A stretch of DNA of 64,000 bases from positions 48,566 to 112,565 of the forward strand of contig CALUJL010000015.1 in assembly GCA_944320955.1 (NCBI GenBank), read 5' to 3'. The notes beneath the pieces were generated by a model. It made no database searches. It saw only the letters and a program-made list of their open reading frames with translations, and was not told where the DNA came from. A program made the translations under genes and the position numbers. The DNA comes from an uncultured Bacteroidaceae bacterium. GTDB taxonomy: Bacteria > Bacteroidota > Bacteroidia > Bacteroidales > Bacteroidaceae. This document shows positions 43,089-50,680 of this stretch, one piece after another; positions within the stretch are counted from its first letter, which is position 1, and each line of letters begins with the position of its first letter.

Positions 43089-43177
43089 CAAAAGCGCCGG
43101 GGGAACCGGCAAAAAGCGCCTGCGCTTTCCGGAAAAAGATGCAGCACGCTCCGGAAAAAGCGCAGGCGCTTTTTTCT
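43089..43177. repeat. Palindromic-unit cluster d, downstream of xylA
   Basis: Four units. The last is a near-perfect hairpin, AAAAAGCGC (43155-43163) and GCGCTTTTT (43166-43174) with a 2-base loop, directly after the xylA stop. It has the form of a terminator in both directions. Another unit reads AAAAAGCGCCTGCGCTTTCC. Confidence 0.8.
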
Positions 43178-43204
43178 TAAAAGATAGGGACTACCGCGAC
43201 CCGC

Positions 43205-44524
43205 CTACCGCGCGTAGAGGGCCACGATGGCCTCATACAGCTCTTGCTGCCCGCTGGTCTGGCGGGGTTCGCCGTGGGCAAGGGCATAGTCGCGCAGGTC
43301 TTCGAGCGTGAGGCGGCCTTCTTCGAACTCGCGGCCCTTGCCGCTGTCGAACGAGGCATAGCGCTCCCGGAGCATCCGGGGCAGCGGCGACTCTTCCAGG
43401 AGCTGCGCCGCGGAGAGCAGGGCGCGGGCCATGGCGTCCATTCCGCTTATGTGGGCTATGAAGATGTCTTCCAGATCGGTGGAATTGCGCCGCGTCTTGG
43501 CGTCGAAGTTCATGCCCCCGACGAGGCCGCCGCCGCGCAGGATCTGCATCATGGCCTGCACCAGCTCGTACTGGTCGATGGGGAACTGGTCCGTGTCCCA
43601 GCCGTTTTGGTAATCGCCGCGGTTGGCGTCGATGGAGCCCAGCATCCCGTTGTCCACGGCCACGGCCAATTCGTGCTCGAAGGTATGGCCGGCAAGCGTG
43701 GCATGGTTGACTTCGATGTTCACCTTGAAGTCCTTCTTGTCCAGACCGTAGGCGCGGAGGAAGCCGATGACCGTCTCCGTGTCCGCGTCATACTGGTGTT
43801 TGGTCGGCTCCATGGGCTTCGGTTCGATGAGGAAGGTGCCCTTGAATCCCTTGGCGCGGGCGTAGTCGTGCGCCATGAGCAGCATCCGGGCCAGATGCTC
43901 CTTCTCCCGTTTCTGGTCGGTGTTGAGCAGGGAAGAGTAACCCTCGCGGCCGCCCCAGAAGACATAGCACTGTCCGCCCAGTTCGATGGTGGCGTCTATG
44001 GCATTCTTCAGCTGCACGGCGGCACGGGCCACTACGCCGAAGTCCGGATTCGTGGCCGCGCCGTTCATGTAGCGCTTGTGGCCGAACACATTGGCCGTGC
44101 CCCAGAGCAGGCGGATGCCCGTGGCGGCCATCTTTTCCTTCAGGTAGGCCACGATGGTCTTGAGGTTCTTTTCGTATTCTTCTATGCTGCCGGCCTCGGC
44201 GCAGAGGTCCACATCGTGGAAACAGAAGTACTCGATTCCCAGTTTTTGCATAATCTCGAAACCGGCGTCCGCCTTGTCTTTTGCTGCCTGGACGGGGTCG
44301 GGATTCTGGTTCCAGGGGAAGGTTTTCGTCGGCCCCCCAAACTGGTCGCCGCCTTCGGCGCAGAGCGTGTGCCACCAGGCCATGGCGAACTTCAGCCATT
44401 CCTTCATGGGGCGGCCCATCACGATGCGCTCCGGCTCATAATAGTGGAAGGCCATGGGGTTCTTGCTGCTTGTCCCTTCGAAAGGGATCTTCCCTACATT
44501 CGGAAAATACTCTTGTGTGCTCAT
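43205..44524 (-). CDS. xylA: Xylose isomerase
   Basis: Converts D-xylose to D-xylulose in the cytoplasm. It has 439 residues, normal for the family. Metal and substrate motifs are visible: FCFHDVDLCAEAGS (catalytic His/Asp), FWGGREGYSSLLNTD, FLIEPKPMEPTKHQYD, and IDANRGDYQNGWDTDQFP. It is the last gene of the Nudix regulator-xylB-xylA cluster, 168 bases after xylB, with palindromic-unit clusters on both sides. Confidence 0.97.
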   Translation of the reverse strand: MSTQEYFPNVGKIPFEGTSSKNPMAFHYYEPERIVMGRPMKEWLKFAMAWWHTLCAEGGDQFGGPTKTFPWNQNPDPVQAAKDKADAGFEIMQKLGIEYFCFHDVDLCAEAGSIEEYEKNLKTIVAYLKEKMAATGIRLLWGTANVFGHKRYMNGAATNPDFGVVARAAVQLKNAIDATIELGGQCYVFWGGREGYSSLLNTDQKREKEHLARMLLMAHDYARAKGFKGTFLIEPKPMEPTKHQYDADTETVIGFLRAYGLDKKDFKVNIEVNHATLAGHTFEHELAVAVDNGMLGSIDANRGDYQNGWDTDQFPIDQYELVQAMMQILRGGGLVGGMNFDAKTRRNSTDLEDIFIAHISGMDAMARALLSAAQLLEESPLPRMLRERYASFDSGKGREFEEGRLTLEDLRDYALAHGEPRQTSGQQELYEAIVALYAR

Positions 44525-44589
44525 AGTTTTTGTATTGCTTAAAGGTTAGGATGGATTTGCTTCATTGTTTCCGCGGCCTTGCCGCGGGG

Positions 44590-44680
44590 CGGAAAAAGCG
44601 CTGCGTCTTTTTCGGGAAACATGCGGCGCTTTTCGGGAAAACATGCAGGGCTTTTCCGAAAAAGCGGCAGGGCTCCTCCG
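44590..44680. repeat. Palindromic-unit cluster e, between xylB and xylA
   Basis: Four units in mixed orientation: AAAAAGCGCTGCGTCTTTTT, AAACATGCGGCGCTTTT, AAAACATGCAGGGCTTTT and AAAAAGCGGCAGGGC. They lie within an operon, where a terminator would lower xylA expression. Confidence 0.8.
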
Positions 44681-44692
44681 GACGGGGGCAGG

Positions 44693-46210
44693 TCAGACTT
44701 CCGTGACCTCGGCATATCCCTCCGCGCCGAGCGCCTGCTTCAGGGCTTCGCCCCAGGCGGCATAGGCTTCGGCATAGGCGCGCGCTTTCTGCGGCTCGGG
44801 GTGAACCACCTGCTTCTGCTGCAGGGAAGCGAATGCCTCGCCGTCGCTCGTGTAGAGCCCTGCCCCGCGGGCCGCGCCGCGCGCTGCACCGGCGGAGCCG
44901 TCGGTATCGTAGAGTTCGATGTCGGCCCCGCTCAGATTGCTCAGCGCCTCGCAGAAGAGGGGGCTGAGGAAGAGGTTGGCGTGCCCGGCGTGGAGGCACT
45001 TCACCTCCATGCCCATGCCGCGCATGAGGCCGATGCCCTGGCAAAAGGCAAAGGCGATGCCCTCCTGCGCCGCGCGCAGCAGGCACGAACGGTCGTGGAC
45101 CGCGAAGCGAAGCCCGCTGAAGGAGCAGCCCAGGTCGCGGTCGCACAGCATTCGTTCCGCCCCGTTGCCAAAGGGAAGCACGACAAGCCCGCGGCTCCCT
45201 ATGGGGGCGGCGGCGGCGCAGTCGTTCATGGCGGCATAGCCCATGCCCTCGGGTGCCGCATAGCGGCGCATGAAGGCATTGAGGCAACCCGTCCCGTTGA
45301 TGCAGAGGAGCAGGCCGAGGTGCGGGTCGGAGGGCGAATAGTTGACGTGGGCAAACGTGCCGATGCGCCCCTTGCGGTCGCTGCACACGGCGCTGCTCAC
45401 GCCGTAGACTACACCCGACGTGCCGGCCGTGGAGGCTATTTCGCCGGGGCGCAGCACCCCGAGGGAGAAAGCGTTGTTGGGCTGGTCGCCCGCCCGGTAA
45501 GAAACCGGTGTGCCGGCCTGCAGGCCCAGCTCGCCGGAGGCGGCGGGAGAGAGGCGTCCCTGCTCGCCAAACGTAGGGCAGAGGGAGGGGATGAGGGCGG
45601 GATCGATGCCGTAATAGTCGAGCAGATAGCGGGCAAGCGCGTTTTCGCGGAAGTCCCAGAGCATCCCTTCGGAGAGGCCGGCGGCCGTCGTATGCGCCTC
45701 GCCCGTCAGGCGGTAGGCTATGTAGTCGCCCGGAAGCATGACGGTCCGGATGCGTTCGTAGAGGGCGGGCTCGTTGTCCTGCACCCACTTCAGCTTCGAA
45801 GCCGTGAAGTTTCCCGGCGAATTGAGGCTGCGCGCCAGGCAGACCTCCTCCCCTATCGCGGCAAAGGCCCTGCGCCCCGTCTCCACGGCTCGGGAGTCGC
45901 ACCAGATGATGGCCGGGCGCACGGGGAGGCCCGCTTCGTCCAGGCAGACGAGGCCGTGCATCTGGTAAGAGATACCCACGGCCCGCACCTCCGAAGGCTG
46001 CACGCCGCTCTGGGCAAGGATGCGGCGCGTGGCTTCCCTGAGGTTGCACCACCACTCCTGCGGATGCTGCTCGGCCCGGCCCGGGGCCGGGGAGAGTATC
46101 GGCATTTCCACTGCGGGACTGAAAGCGGAGGCTGCCACCCGTCCTGTCTCTACCTGGAGGAGGCACGCCTTTACGGAAGAACTTCCGATGTCATAACCTA
46201 TCGTATACAT
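44693..46210 (-). CDS. xylB: Xylulokinase
   Basis: FGGY-family kinase of 505 residues that phosphorylates D-xylulose. N-terminal YTIGYDIGSSSVKACLL is the phosphate-binding loop; GISYQMHGLVCLDE and ICWCDSR-like IIWCDSRAVETG are substrate motifs; GTSGVVYG and the C-terminal GADIELYDTDGSAGAARGAARGAG close the active site. It is the middle gene of the xylose cluster, 29 bases after the regulator. A frame that continues past the stop through the repeats is a shadow. Confidence 0.95.
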   Translation of the reverse strand: MYTIGYDIGSSSVKACLLQVETGRVAASAFSPAVEMPILSPAPGRAEQHPQEWWCNLREATRRILAQSGVQPSEVRAVGISYQMHGLVCLDEAGLPVRPAIIWCDSRAVETGRRAFAAIGEEVCLARSLNSPGNFTASKLKWVQDNEPALYERIRTVMLPGDYIAYRLTGEAHTTAAGLSEGMLWDFRENALARYLLDYYGIDPALIPSLCPTFGEQGRLSPAASGELGLQAGTPVSYRAGDQPNNAFSLGVLRPGEIASTAGTSGVVYGVSSAVCSDRKGRIGTFAHVNYSPSDPHLGLLLCINGTGCLNAFMRRYAAPEGMGYAAMNDCAAAAPIGSRGLVVLPFGNGAERMLCDRDLGCSFSGLRFAVHDRSCLLRAAQEGIAFAFCQGIGLMRGMGMEVKCLHAGHANLFLSPLFCEALSNLSGADIELYDTDGSAGAARGAARGAGLYTSDGEAFASLQQKQVVHPEPQKARAYAEAYAAWGEALKQALGAEGYAEVTEV

Positions 46211-46239
46211 AATGAACTGCTATATGAATGGATTGTCGG

Positions 46240-47028
46240 TCACTTGATTTTCCGGAACTGGTTGTAGCACACGCGGTCGAAACGGTAGTAGCGCGCCGCG
46301 CGGTGGGGCACGCCTTTTTCCCGCTCGTCGAGCGGGCAGACGTAGGGCATGCGGGCCATTTTCTTGTGGAAGTTGCGCACGTCGTAGGTCTGCCCGTAGA
46401 AGACTTCGAAAAGCCGCCGGAGTTCGGCGGCCGTGAACTTGCGCGGCAGGATATTGAACAGGATGTCGGGATTGGTCTCGGCATGGCGGTAGAGGTATTC
46501 CCTGGCCGATTCGATGATGCGGTTGTGGTCGAAAGCCAGGAATCCCAAGCCGTCGAGCGGCATCCAGCAGGCCTCGTAGTCGGAAGAGAGGGGGGCTATG
46601 CGCCGGTTTATCTTCAGGAGGGCAAAGTAAGCCACGGTGACGATGCGCTCGAAGCTGGCATCCAGCCCGTGGAAGCGCCGCAGCCAACGCACGTCGCGGG
46701 GATTGGACGTGCGGTTTTTGTCGCCGAAAGCATGAAACTGGTGCAGGGGAATGTTCTTCAGCCCCGTCAGTTCGTACAAGACGCGCTGCGCCGCCTCGTC
46801 CAGGTCTTCCTCCTTATATATTATACTGCCGGGGAGCTTCAGAGTGGAGGGGGCAGTCTCGTCCGCAAGGCACGGCGCTTGCGGGGCCGGGTCTTGCTGC
46901 GGGGAGGACGAAGCCTCGCTCTGCCGCACGAGAAGCACCATGAGGCGCTCGCCGTCGTAGCCGAACAAAACGCAGTCGACCGAGACATAGGGATTGAAAG
47001 CGGGGCCGTTTTTGCCGTCTGTCTCCAT
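46240..47028 (-). CDS. Nudix-related transcriptional regulator of xylose genes
   Basis: Protein of 262 residues with an N-terminal Nudix-like domain (VDCVLFGYDGERLMVLLVRQ) and a C-terminal winged helix (about residues 175-262; RKFTAAELRRLFEVFYGQTYDVRNFHKKM). The Nudix box near 70-92 is degenerate: G is followed by a shifted Glu, and REUxEExGU reads RVLYELTGL, so hydrolase activity is unlikely. This is the pattern of NrtR/AraR-type regulators, where the Nudix domain binds a sugar or nucleotide signal. Its position before xylB and xylA suggests a xylose-responsive regulator. Confidence 0.85.
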   Translation of the reverse strand: METDGKNGPAFNPYVSVDCVLFGYDGERLMVLLVRQSEASSSPQQDPAPQAPCLADETAPSTLKLPGSIIYKEEDLDEAAQRVLYELTGLKNIPLHQFHAFGDKNRTSNPRDVRWLRRFHGLDASFERIVTVAYFALLKINRRIAPLSSDYEACWMPLDGLGFLAFDHNRIIESAREYLYRHAETNPDILFNILPRKFTAAELRRLFEVFYGQTYDVRNFHKKMARMPYVCPLDEREKGVPHRAARYYRFDRVCYNQFRKIK

Positions 47029-47051
47029 GGTTTTCGTCTTTTTAAGCCTAA

Positions 47052-47059
47052 CAAAGATA
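47052..47059 (-). promoter_or_regulatory. -7 box of the regulator-xylB-xylA operon
   Basis: CAAAGATA matches the consensus, 24 bases upstream of the regulator start. No clear -33 box. Confidence 0.6.
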
Positions 47060-47187
47060 CGCAGAAATGCAGAGACGGCAGCCTCCTCCGGCAGGTTTAA
47101 CTTTATTTTCGAGAGGCTGAAATATTGGGATTTAGAGGCTTATTGTAGGTTTTGCGCTGGCGGAATCTTTTCGTAACCCATACGATA

Positions 47188-47233
47188 TGGGAGAGAAAGG
47201 CGGCATCACGGCGGCAGGGTCCTGCCGCCTTTT
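47188..47233 (+). other. Paired hairpins in a gene-free spacer
   Basis: CCCATA/TATGGG with a 3-base loop lies near 47188-47202, and GGCGGCAGG (47210-47218)/CCTGCCGCC (47221-47229) with a 2-base loop is followed by TTTTCG on the plus strand. The spacer 47060-47360 has no gene. A rightward terminator with no rightward gene could mark a small RNA, but no proper promoter was found. Confidence 0.3.
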
Positions 47234-47253
47234 CGTACTTATTTTGCAGGGAG

Positions 47254-47337
47254 CGGGAAAAAGCGATGCCGCGGCACAAAAAAAGCGCCTGCACTTTTCG
47301 GGAAAAGATGCAGCGCTTTCCGGCAAAAGCGGCAGGG
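47254..47337. repeat. Palindromic-unit cluster f
   Basis: Four units: AAAAAGCGATGCCGC, AAAAGCGCCTGCACTTTT, AAAAGATGCAGCGCTTT and AAAAGCGGCAGGGG. The last one doubles as one arm of the terminator at 47327-47362. Confidence 0.78.
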
Positions 47338-47362
47338 GGATTTGCAACTTCCCCTGCCGCTT
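47327..47362 (-). terminator. Terminator of the MBL hydrolase operon
   Basis: AAGCGGCAGGGG (47327-47338) and CCCCTGCCGCTT (47351-47362) pair; read leftward, CTTTTGCC follows. The base of the stem overlaps the stop codon of the hydrolase gene. Confidence 0.78.
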
Positions 47363-48008
47363 ATACGTAAGGATTCGTAGCCTTCTCGCGCCCCACGGTG
47401 GTGCTCCCGCCGTGTCCGGGCAGGACTTCCACACCATCGGGCAGCAGGAACAGCTTCTCGCGCAGCGACCGCCGGAGCTCCGCCATGCTGCCGCCGGGGA
47501 AATCCGTGCGCCCCACGCTGCCTTCGAACAGCGTATCGCCGCTCAGGAGCAGCCCCTCTTCTTCCGAATAGAAGCACACGCTGCCCCGGCTGTGCCCGGG
47601 CGTATGGATGACCTGCAGGGCCGACTGCCCGAAGCGGAGCACGCTGCCGTCGGCGAGCTTGCGCTCCAGCGCGACGGGGGAGCCCAAATCCTGCTCGTCC
47701 CAGTCGATTCCCAGCTGCGCGCTGTACCAGACGGCACGCCGGAGCCAGTCTTCGTCGCCTTCGTGCGCCGCGGCCTTCAGCGCGTAGCGCTCCTCGAAGA
47801 AGCGCAGGGCAAAGATATGGTCGGGATGCAGATGGGTGCAGAGCAAATGCCGCAGGTGCAGTCCCTCGTCGTCTATGTACTTGGCCACGGCGGCGCGCTC
47901 CGAAGGAAAATAGCAGCCGGGGTCGACGAGCGCGGCCTCGCCGGTTTCGTCGTAGAGGAGATAGCAATTCTCCTGAAACATGTTGACTACAAACTTCTTG
48001 ACCTTCAT
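47361..48008 (-). CDS. MBL-fold metallohydrolase, glyoxalase II-like
   Basis: Protein of 215 residues with the metal-binding motif THLHPDH near residue 59, the second-site HTPGHSRGSVCFY near 133, LLLSGDTLFEGSVGRTDFPGG near 150 and a final VLPGHGGSTTVG. These match small glyoxalase II/YcbL-type thioester hydrolases. It lies 8 bases downstream of rsmG and ends the operon. Confidence 0.9.
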   Translation of the reverse strand: MKVKKFVVNMFQENCYLLYDETGEAALVDPGCYFPSERAAVAKYIDDEGLHLRHLLCTHLHPDHIFALRFFEERYALKAAAHEGDEDWLRRAVWYSAQLGIDWDEQDLGSPVALERKLADGSVLRFGQSALQVIHTPGHSRGSVCFYSEEEGLLLSGDTLFEGSVGRTDFPGGSMAELRRSLREKLFLLPDGVEVLPGHGGSTTVGREKATNPYV

Positions 48009-48016
48009 ATCCGTTT

Positions 48017-48661
48017 CTATTTGTGCGCCCGCTTGTTGGGAATGACGGGCAGGTAAACTACTTTTTTGGTGGCGAAAAACTCTTCTTCGAACTCACCACC
48101 CAGGGGGAAGACCTCTGCCAGATGGCGGAAGGGCTGCAACTCCGCGCCCAACTCGCCCCCCTTGAGGCAAAGAATGCCGTTGGGGAGGGAATTCCGGCCT
48201 GCGGGAGCTATGTTTTTACGCACCAGGCGGGCCAAATCGGCCAGCGGCATCACAGCACGGCTCACCACAAAATCGTATTCGCCCCGCTCCTCCTCGACAC
48301 GCTTGTGGGCAAACGTCACGTTTTCCAGCCCGATGGCCTCGGCCACGGCAGTGGCCACACGGATTTTCTTGCCGATGCTGTCCAGAAGATGAAAGCGGAC
48401 TTCCGGAAACGCTATGGCAAGCGGGATTCCGGGGAAGCCCCCGCCCGTACCGACGTCGAGGATTCGCGTAGAGGGCCTGAAGTTTATGACACGGGCGATG
48501 CCCAAACTGTGAAGGATGTGGCGCTCGTAGAGATTGGCGATGTCCTTTCGGGAAATCACGTTGATCTTTTCGTTCCACTCGCGGTAGAGACCGCCGAGCG
48601 CCGCCAGCTGTTCCTGCTGGCGGGGCGTAAGATGGGGGAAATATTTCAGGATGAGTTCCAT
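48017..48661 (-). CDS. rsmG: 16S rRNA (guanine527-N7)-methyltransferase RsmG
   Basis: SAM-dependent methyltransferase (GidB) of 214 residues. The N-terminal YREWNEKINVISRKDIANLYERHILHSL in pieces, the SAM site ILDVGTGGGFPGIPLAIAFP near residue 68 and LLDSIGKKIRV follow the family pattern. It methylates G527 of 16S rRNA. Located between the DUF3298 lipoprotein gene (30-base gap) and the hydrolase gene. Confidence 0.96.
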   Translation of the reverse strand: MELILKYFPHLTPRQQEQLAALGGLYREWNEKINVISRKDIANLYERHILHSLGIARVINFRPSTRILDVGTGGGFPGIPLAIAFPEVRFHLLDSIGKKIRVATAVAEAIGLENVTFAHKRVEEERGEYDFVVSRAVMPLADLARLVRKNIAPAGRNSLPNGILCLKGGELGAELQPFRHLAEVFPLGGEFEEEFFATKKVVYLPVIPNKRAHK

Positions 48662-48691
48662 CGGAAGTACGGGTAAAGATTCGGTTTCGGC

Positions 48692-49543
48692 CTACTCCTC
48701 CACCCTGCGCAAGGGGGAGTTTTCGGAAAAGAGCAGGGAGAGGGCGTCCAGGTCGAGGCCGACAACCGTGGCTACGTCTGCATCATAAGGCCCTACCCCG
48801 TCGGCCGGATTATAAAGGAAGAGGAGTTTTTCGCCCGCGATGCGGAAGTTGGGCGAAGGATAGAGGGAAGAAGAGGAGAAATAGCCCAGCTCTTCGAGTT
48901 CGGCCAGGGTGCGCACCCGGTTGGCGGCCAGCAACTCTTTGAGCAACATGGCGTCGATCCGCTCCTCGTAGCCCTCGGCAAAGAGGTCGTCGAGGCTGAG
49001 CAAGTCGCCCGTCTGCACGTCGAAGTTGAGCAACCGCTCCCTCGTTTCCGGCTCTGCCCCTGCCGCCTGTTCGCGCAGGAGGCAGTGGAAGGTGGCAATT
49101 CCGCAGCAGTTGTAGACCAGCCGGCTGTCGAGTTCGATACGGTAGCCCTGCTCGGGGGGGAGCGCAGTGCCGTAGTCGGCGGCAAAGGAGCGCAGCTGCA
49201 TCATCTCGCGGCGGTAGCGCTTCTCGTAGTCGGTGCGGAAGGAGTCGAGCGCCTGCCTTATGCCGCTGCCGACATAGCCTTGGCCCAGCAGCTCGGCGAG
49301 GAGGCGGTCGTTGATTTTCCGGCGCACCTCTTCGGTCGGCGCGGCCTGCACGTAGTCATAGCGTATGGCTACGTCGCACACGGCCCGGCCGCGGCCGGAA
49401 TCGACGGGCAGGGCGGTGCCGATGACCACGGAGTCGGTCTGCACCTTCGGGTAGTCCCGTTTCTCTTTTCCGCCGCAGGAGGCCAGCAAAAGAAGCACGG
49501 CCCCAAGCAGGGGGAAGAAGCTGTTTTTGTATCGGATTGTCAT
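48692..49543 (-). CDS. DUF3298-family lipoprotein
   Basis: Protein of 283 residues with a lipoprotein signal (LLLLASCGG, Cys near residue 24), so it is anchored at a membrane surface. A DUF4163-like region (VCDVAIRYDYVQAAPTEEVRRKIN) is followed by a C-terminal DUF3298 domain (LLNFDVQTGDLLSLDDLFAEGYEERI, FRIAGEKLLFLYNPADGVGPYDAD), the pair known from RsiV-like and other envelope proteins. RsiV binds lysozyme in Firmicutes; that role cannot be assumed here. First gene of the operon with rsmG and the MBL hydrolase. Confidence 0.85.
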   Translation of the reverse strand: MTIRYKNSFFPLLGAVLLLLASCGGKEKRDYPKVQTDSVVIGTALPVDSGRGRAVCDVAIRYDYVQAAPTEEVRRKINDRLLAELLGQGYVGSGIRQALDSFRTDYEKRYRREMMQLRSFAADYGTALPPEQGYRIELDSRLVYNCCGIATFHCLLREQAAGAEPETRERLLNFDVQTGDLLSLDDLFAEGYEERIDAMLLKELLAANRVRTLAELEELGYFSSSSLYPSPNFRIAGEKLLFLYNPADGVGPYDADVATVVGLDLDALSLLFSENSPLRRVEE

Positions 49544-49566
49544 ATATTTTGCCCTTAAAGCAGGTG

Positions 49567-49599
49567 CAAAGATACGATTTCCCCTACTTTTTTCCCAAA
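49567..49599 (-). promoter_or_regulatory. Promoter of the DUF3298-rsmG-MBL operon
   Basis: CAAAGATA (49567-49574) and CAAA (49596-49599) are 21 bases apart. Confidence 0.78.
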
Positions 49600-49637
49600 C
49601 GGCGGCTTATGTTTTTGAACTTACTTGCCGCTGCCGG

Positions 49638-49724
49638 CCCCGAAAGTGCCGCATGTTTTCCGGAAAAGATGCAGCGCTTTTTGGGGAAACATGCGGCGCT
49701 TTTTCGGAAAAGTGGCGGCACTTG
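49638..49724. repeat. Palindromic-unit cluster g
   Basis: Four units in mixed orientation: AAAGTGCCGCATGTTTT, AAAAGATGCAGCGCTTTTT, AAACATGCGGCGCTTTTT and AAAAGTGGCGGCACTT, between two divergent promoters. Confidence 0.8.
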
Positions 49725-49747
49725 GGAGAGAATCGCCCGCTTTTTCG

Positions 49748-49755
49748 TACTTTTG
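49748..49755 (+). promoter_or_regulatory. -7 box of nadC
   Basis: TACTTTTG matches TAnnTTTG; CTTGG at 49721-49725 may act as -33. Leader of about 23 bases. Confidence 0.65.
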
Positions 49756-49784
49756 CCGCAGTATTCACGAACCATATTACCTAT

Positions 49785-50642
49785 ATGTACCAACTGATCG
49801 CACCTCAAGACTTGACCGACCGCCTCCTCGATTTGGCTTTTTCGGAGGACATAGGCGACGGAGACCATACGACACTTTCCTGCATCCCCGCCGACGCCAT
49901 GGGGCAGTCGCACCTGCTGATTAAGGAAAGCGGCATCCTTGCCGGAATAGAAGTGGCAAGGGAAGTGTTCCAACGTTTCGACCCGGACCTGCGGATGGAG
50001 GTCTACATTGGCGACGGGGCGGCAGTGAAACCCGGCGACATCCCCATGAAAGTGAGCGGACGGGTGCAGTCCTTGCTCCAGACGGAGCGGCTCATGCTCA
50101 ACATCATGCAACGCATGAGCGGCATCGCCACCATGACCCGCCGCTACGTCAATGCAGTGGCCGGGACGAAAACACGCATACTCGACACGCGGAAGACCAC
50201 GCCCGGAATGCGGATGCTGGAGAAGGAAGCCGTACGCATCGGCGGCGGAACGAACCACCGCATAGGCCTTTTCGACATGATCCTGCTGAAGGACAACCAC
50301 GTGGACTTCGCCGGAGGCATCACCGCGGCCATCGACCGCGCACGCGCCTACTGCGCCGAGAAGGGAAAGGACCTGAAGATCGAAATCGAGGTGCGCAACT
50401 TCGACGAACTCCTCGAAGTGCTCAACCACGGCGGCGTAGACCGTATCATGCTGGACAACTTCAGCGTTCCCGACACGCGCAAGGCCGTGGCCATGATCAA
50501 CGGGCAGTGCGAAGTGGAATCCAGCGGCGGAATCACCATGGAGACGCTCCGCGACTATGCCGAATGCGGGGTGGACTTCATCTCGATCGGCGCACTGACC
50601 CACTCGGTCAAGGGCCTCGACATGAGTTTCAAGGCCTGCTAA
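49785..50642 (+). CDS. nadC: Nicotinate-nucleotide pyrophosphorylase (carboxylating)
   Basis: Quinolinate phosphoribosyltransferase of 285 residues, a step of NAD synthesis. Visible motifs: EDIGDGDHTT, LNIMQRMSGIATMTRRYV, TRILDTRKTTPGMRMLEKEAVRIGGG in pieces, HRIGLFDMILLKDNH, and ESSGGITMETLRDYAECGVDFIS. The ATG at 49785 fits the family start and lies after the promoter; the longer upstream frame runs through repeat cluster g and is rejected. Confidence 0.96.
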   Translation: MYQLIAPQDLTDRLLDLAFSEDIGDGDHTTLSCIPADAMGQSHLLIKESGILAGIEVAREVFQRFDPDLRMEVYIGDGAAVKPGDIPMKVSGRVQSLLQTERLMLNIMQRMSGIATMTRRYVNAVAGTKTRILDTRKTTPGMRMLEKEAVRIGGGTNHRIGLFDMILLKDNHVDFAGGITAAIDRARAYCAEKGKDLKIEIEVRNFDELLEVLNHGGVDRIMLDNFSVPDTRKAVAMINGQCEVESSGGITMETLRDYAECGVDFISIGALTHSVKGLDMSFKAC

Positions 50643-50680
50643 TCCACCAAAGCAGAGTAACCTATTATATCAACCGGCTC

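Noticed and set aside
43089..43177. CRISPR array as an explanation of the repeat clusters
   Set aside because: Units are degenerate, palindromic, in both orientations and without unique spacers; no cas genes are present.
44562..46166. Minus-strand frame ending in repeated Phe-Pro-Lys words
   Set aside because: Out of frame with xylB; the tail is only the translation of repeat cluster e.
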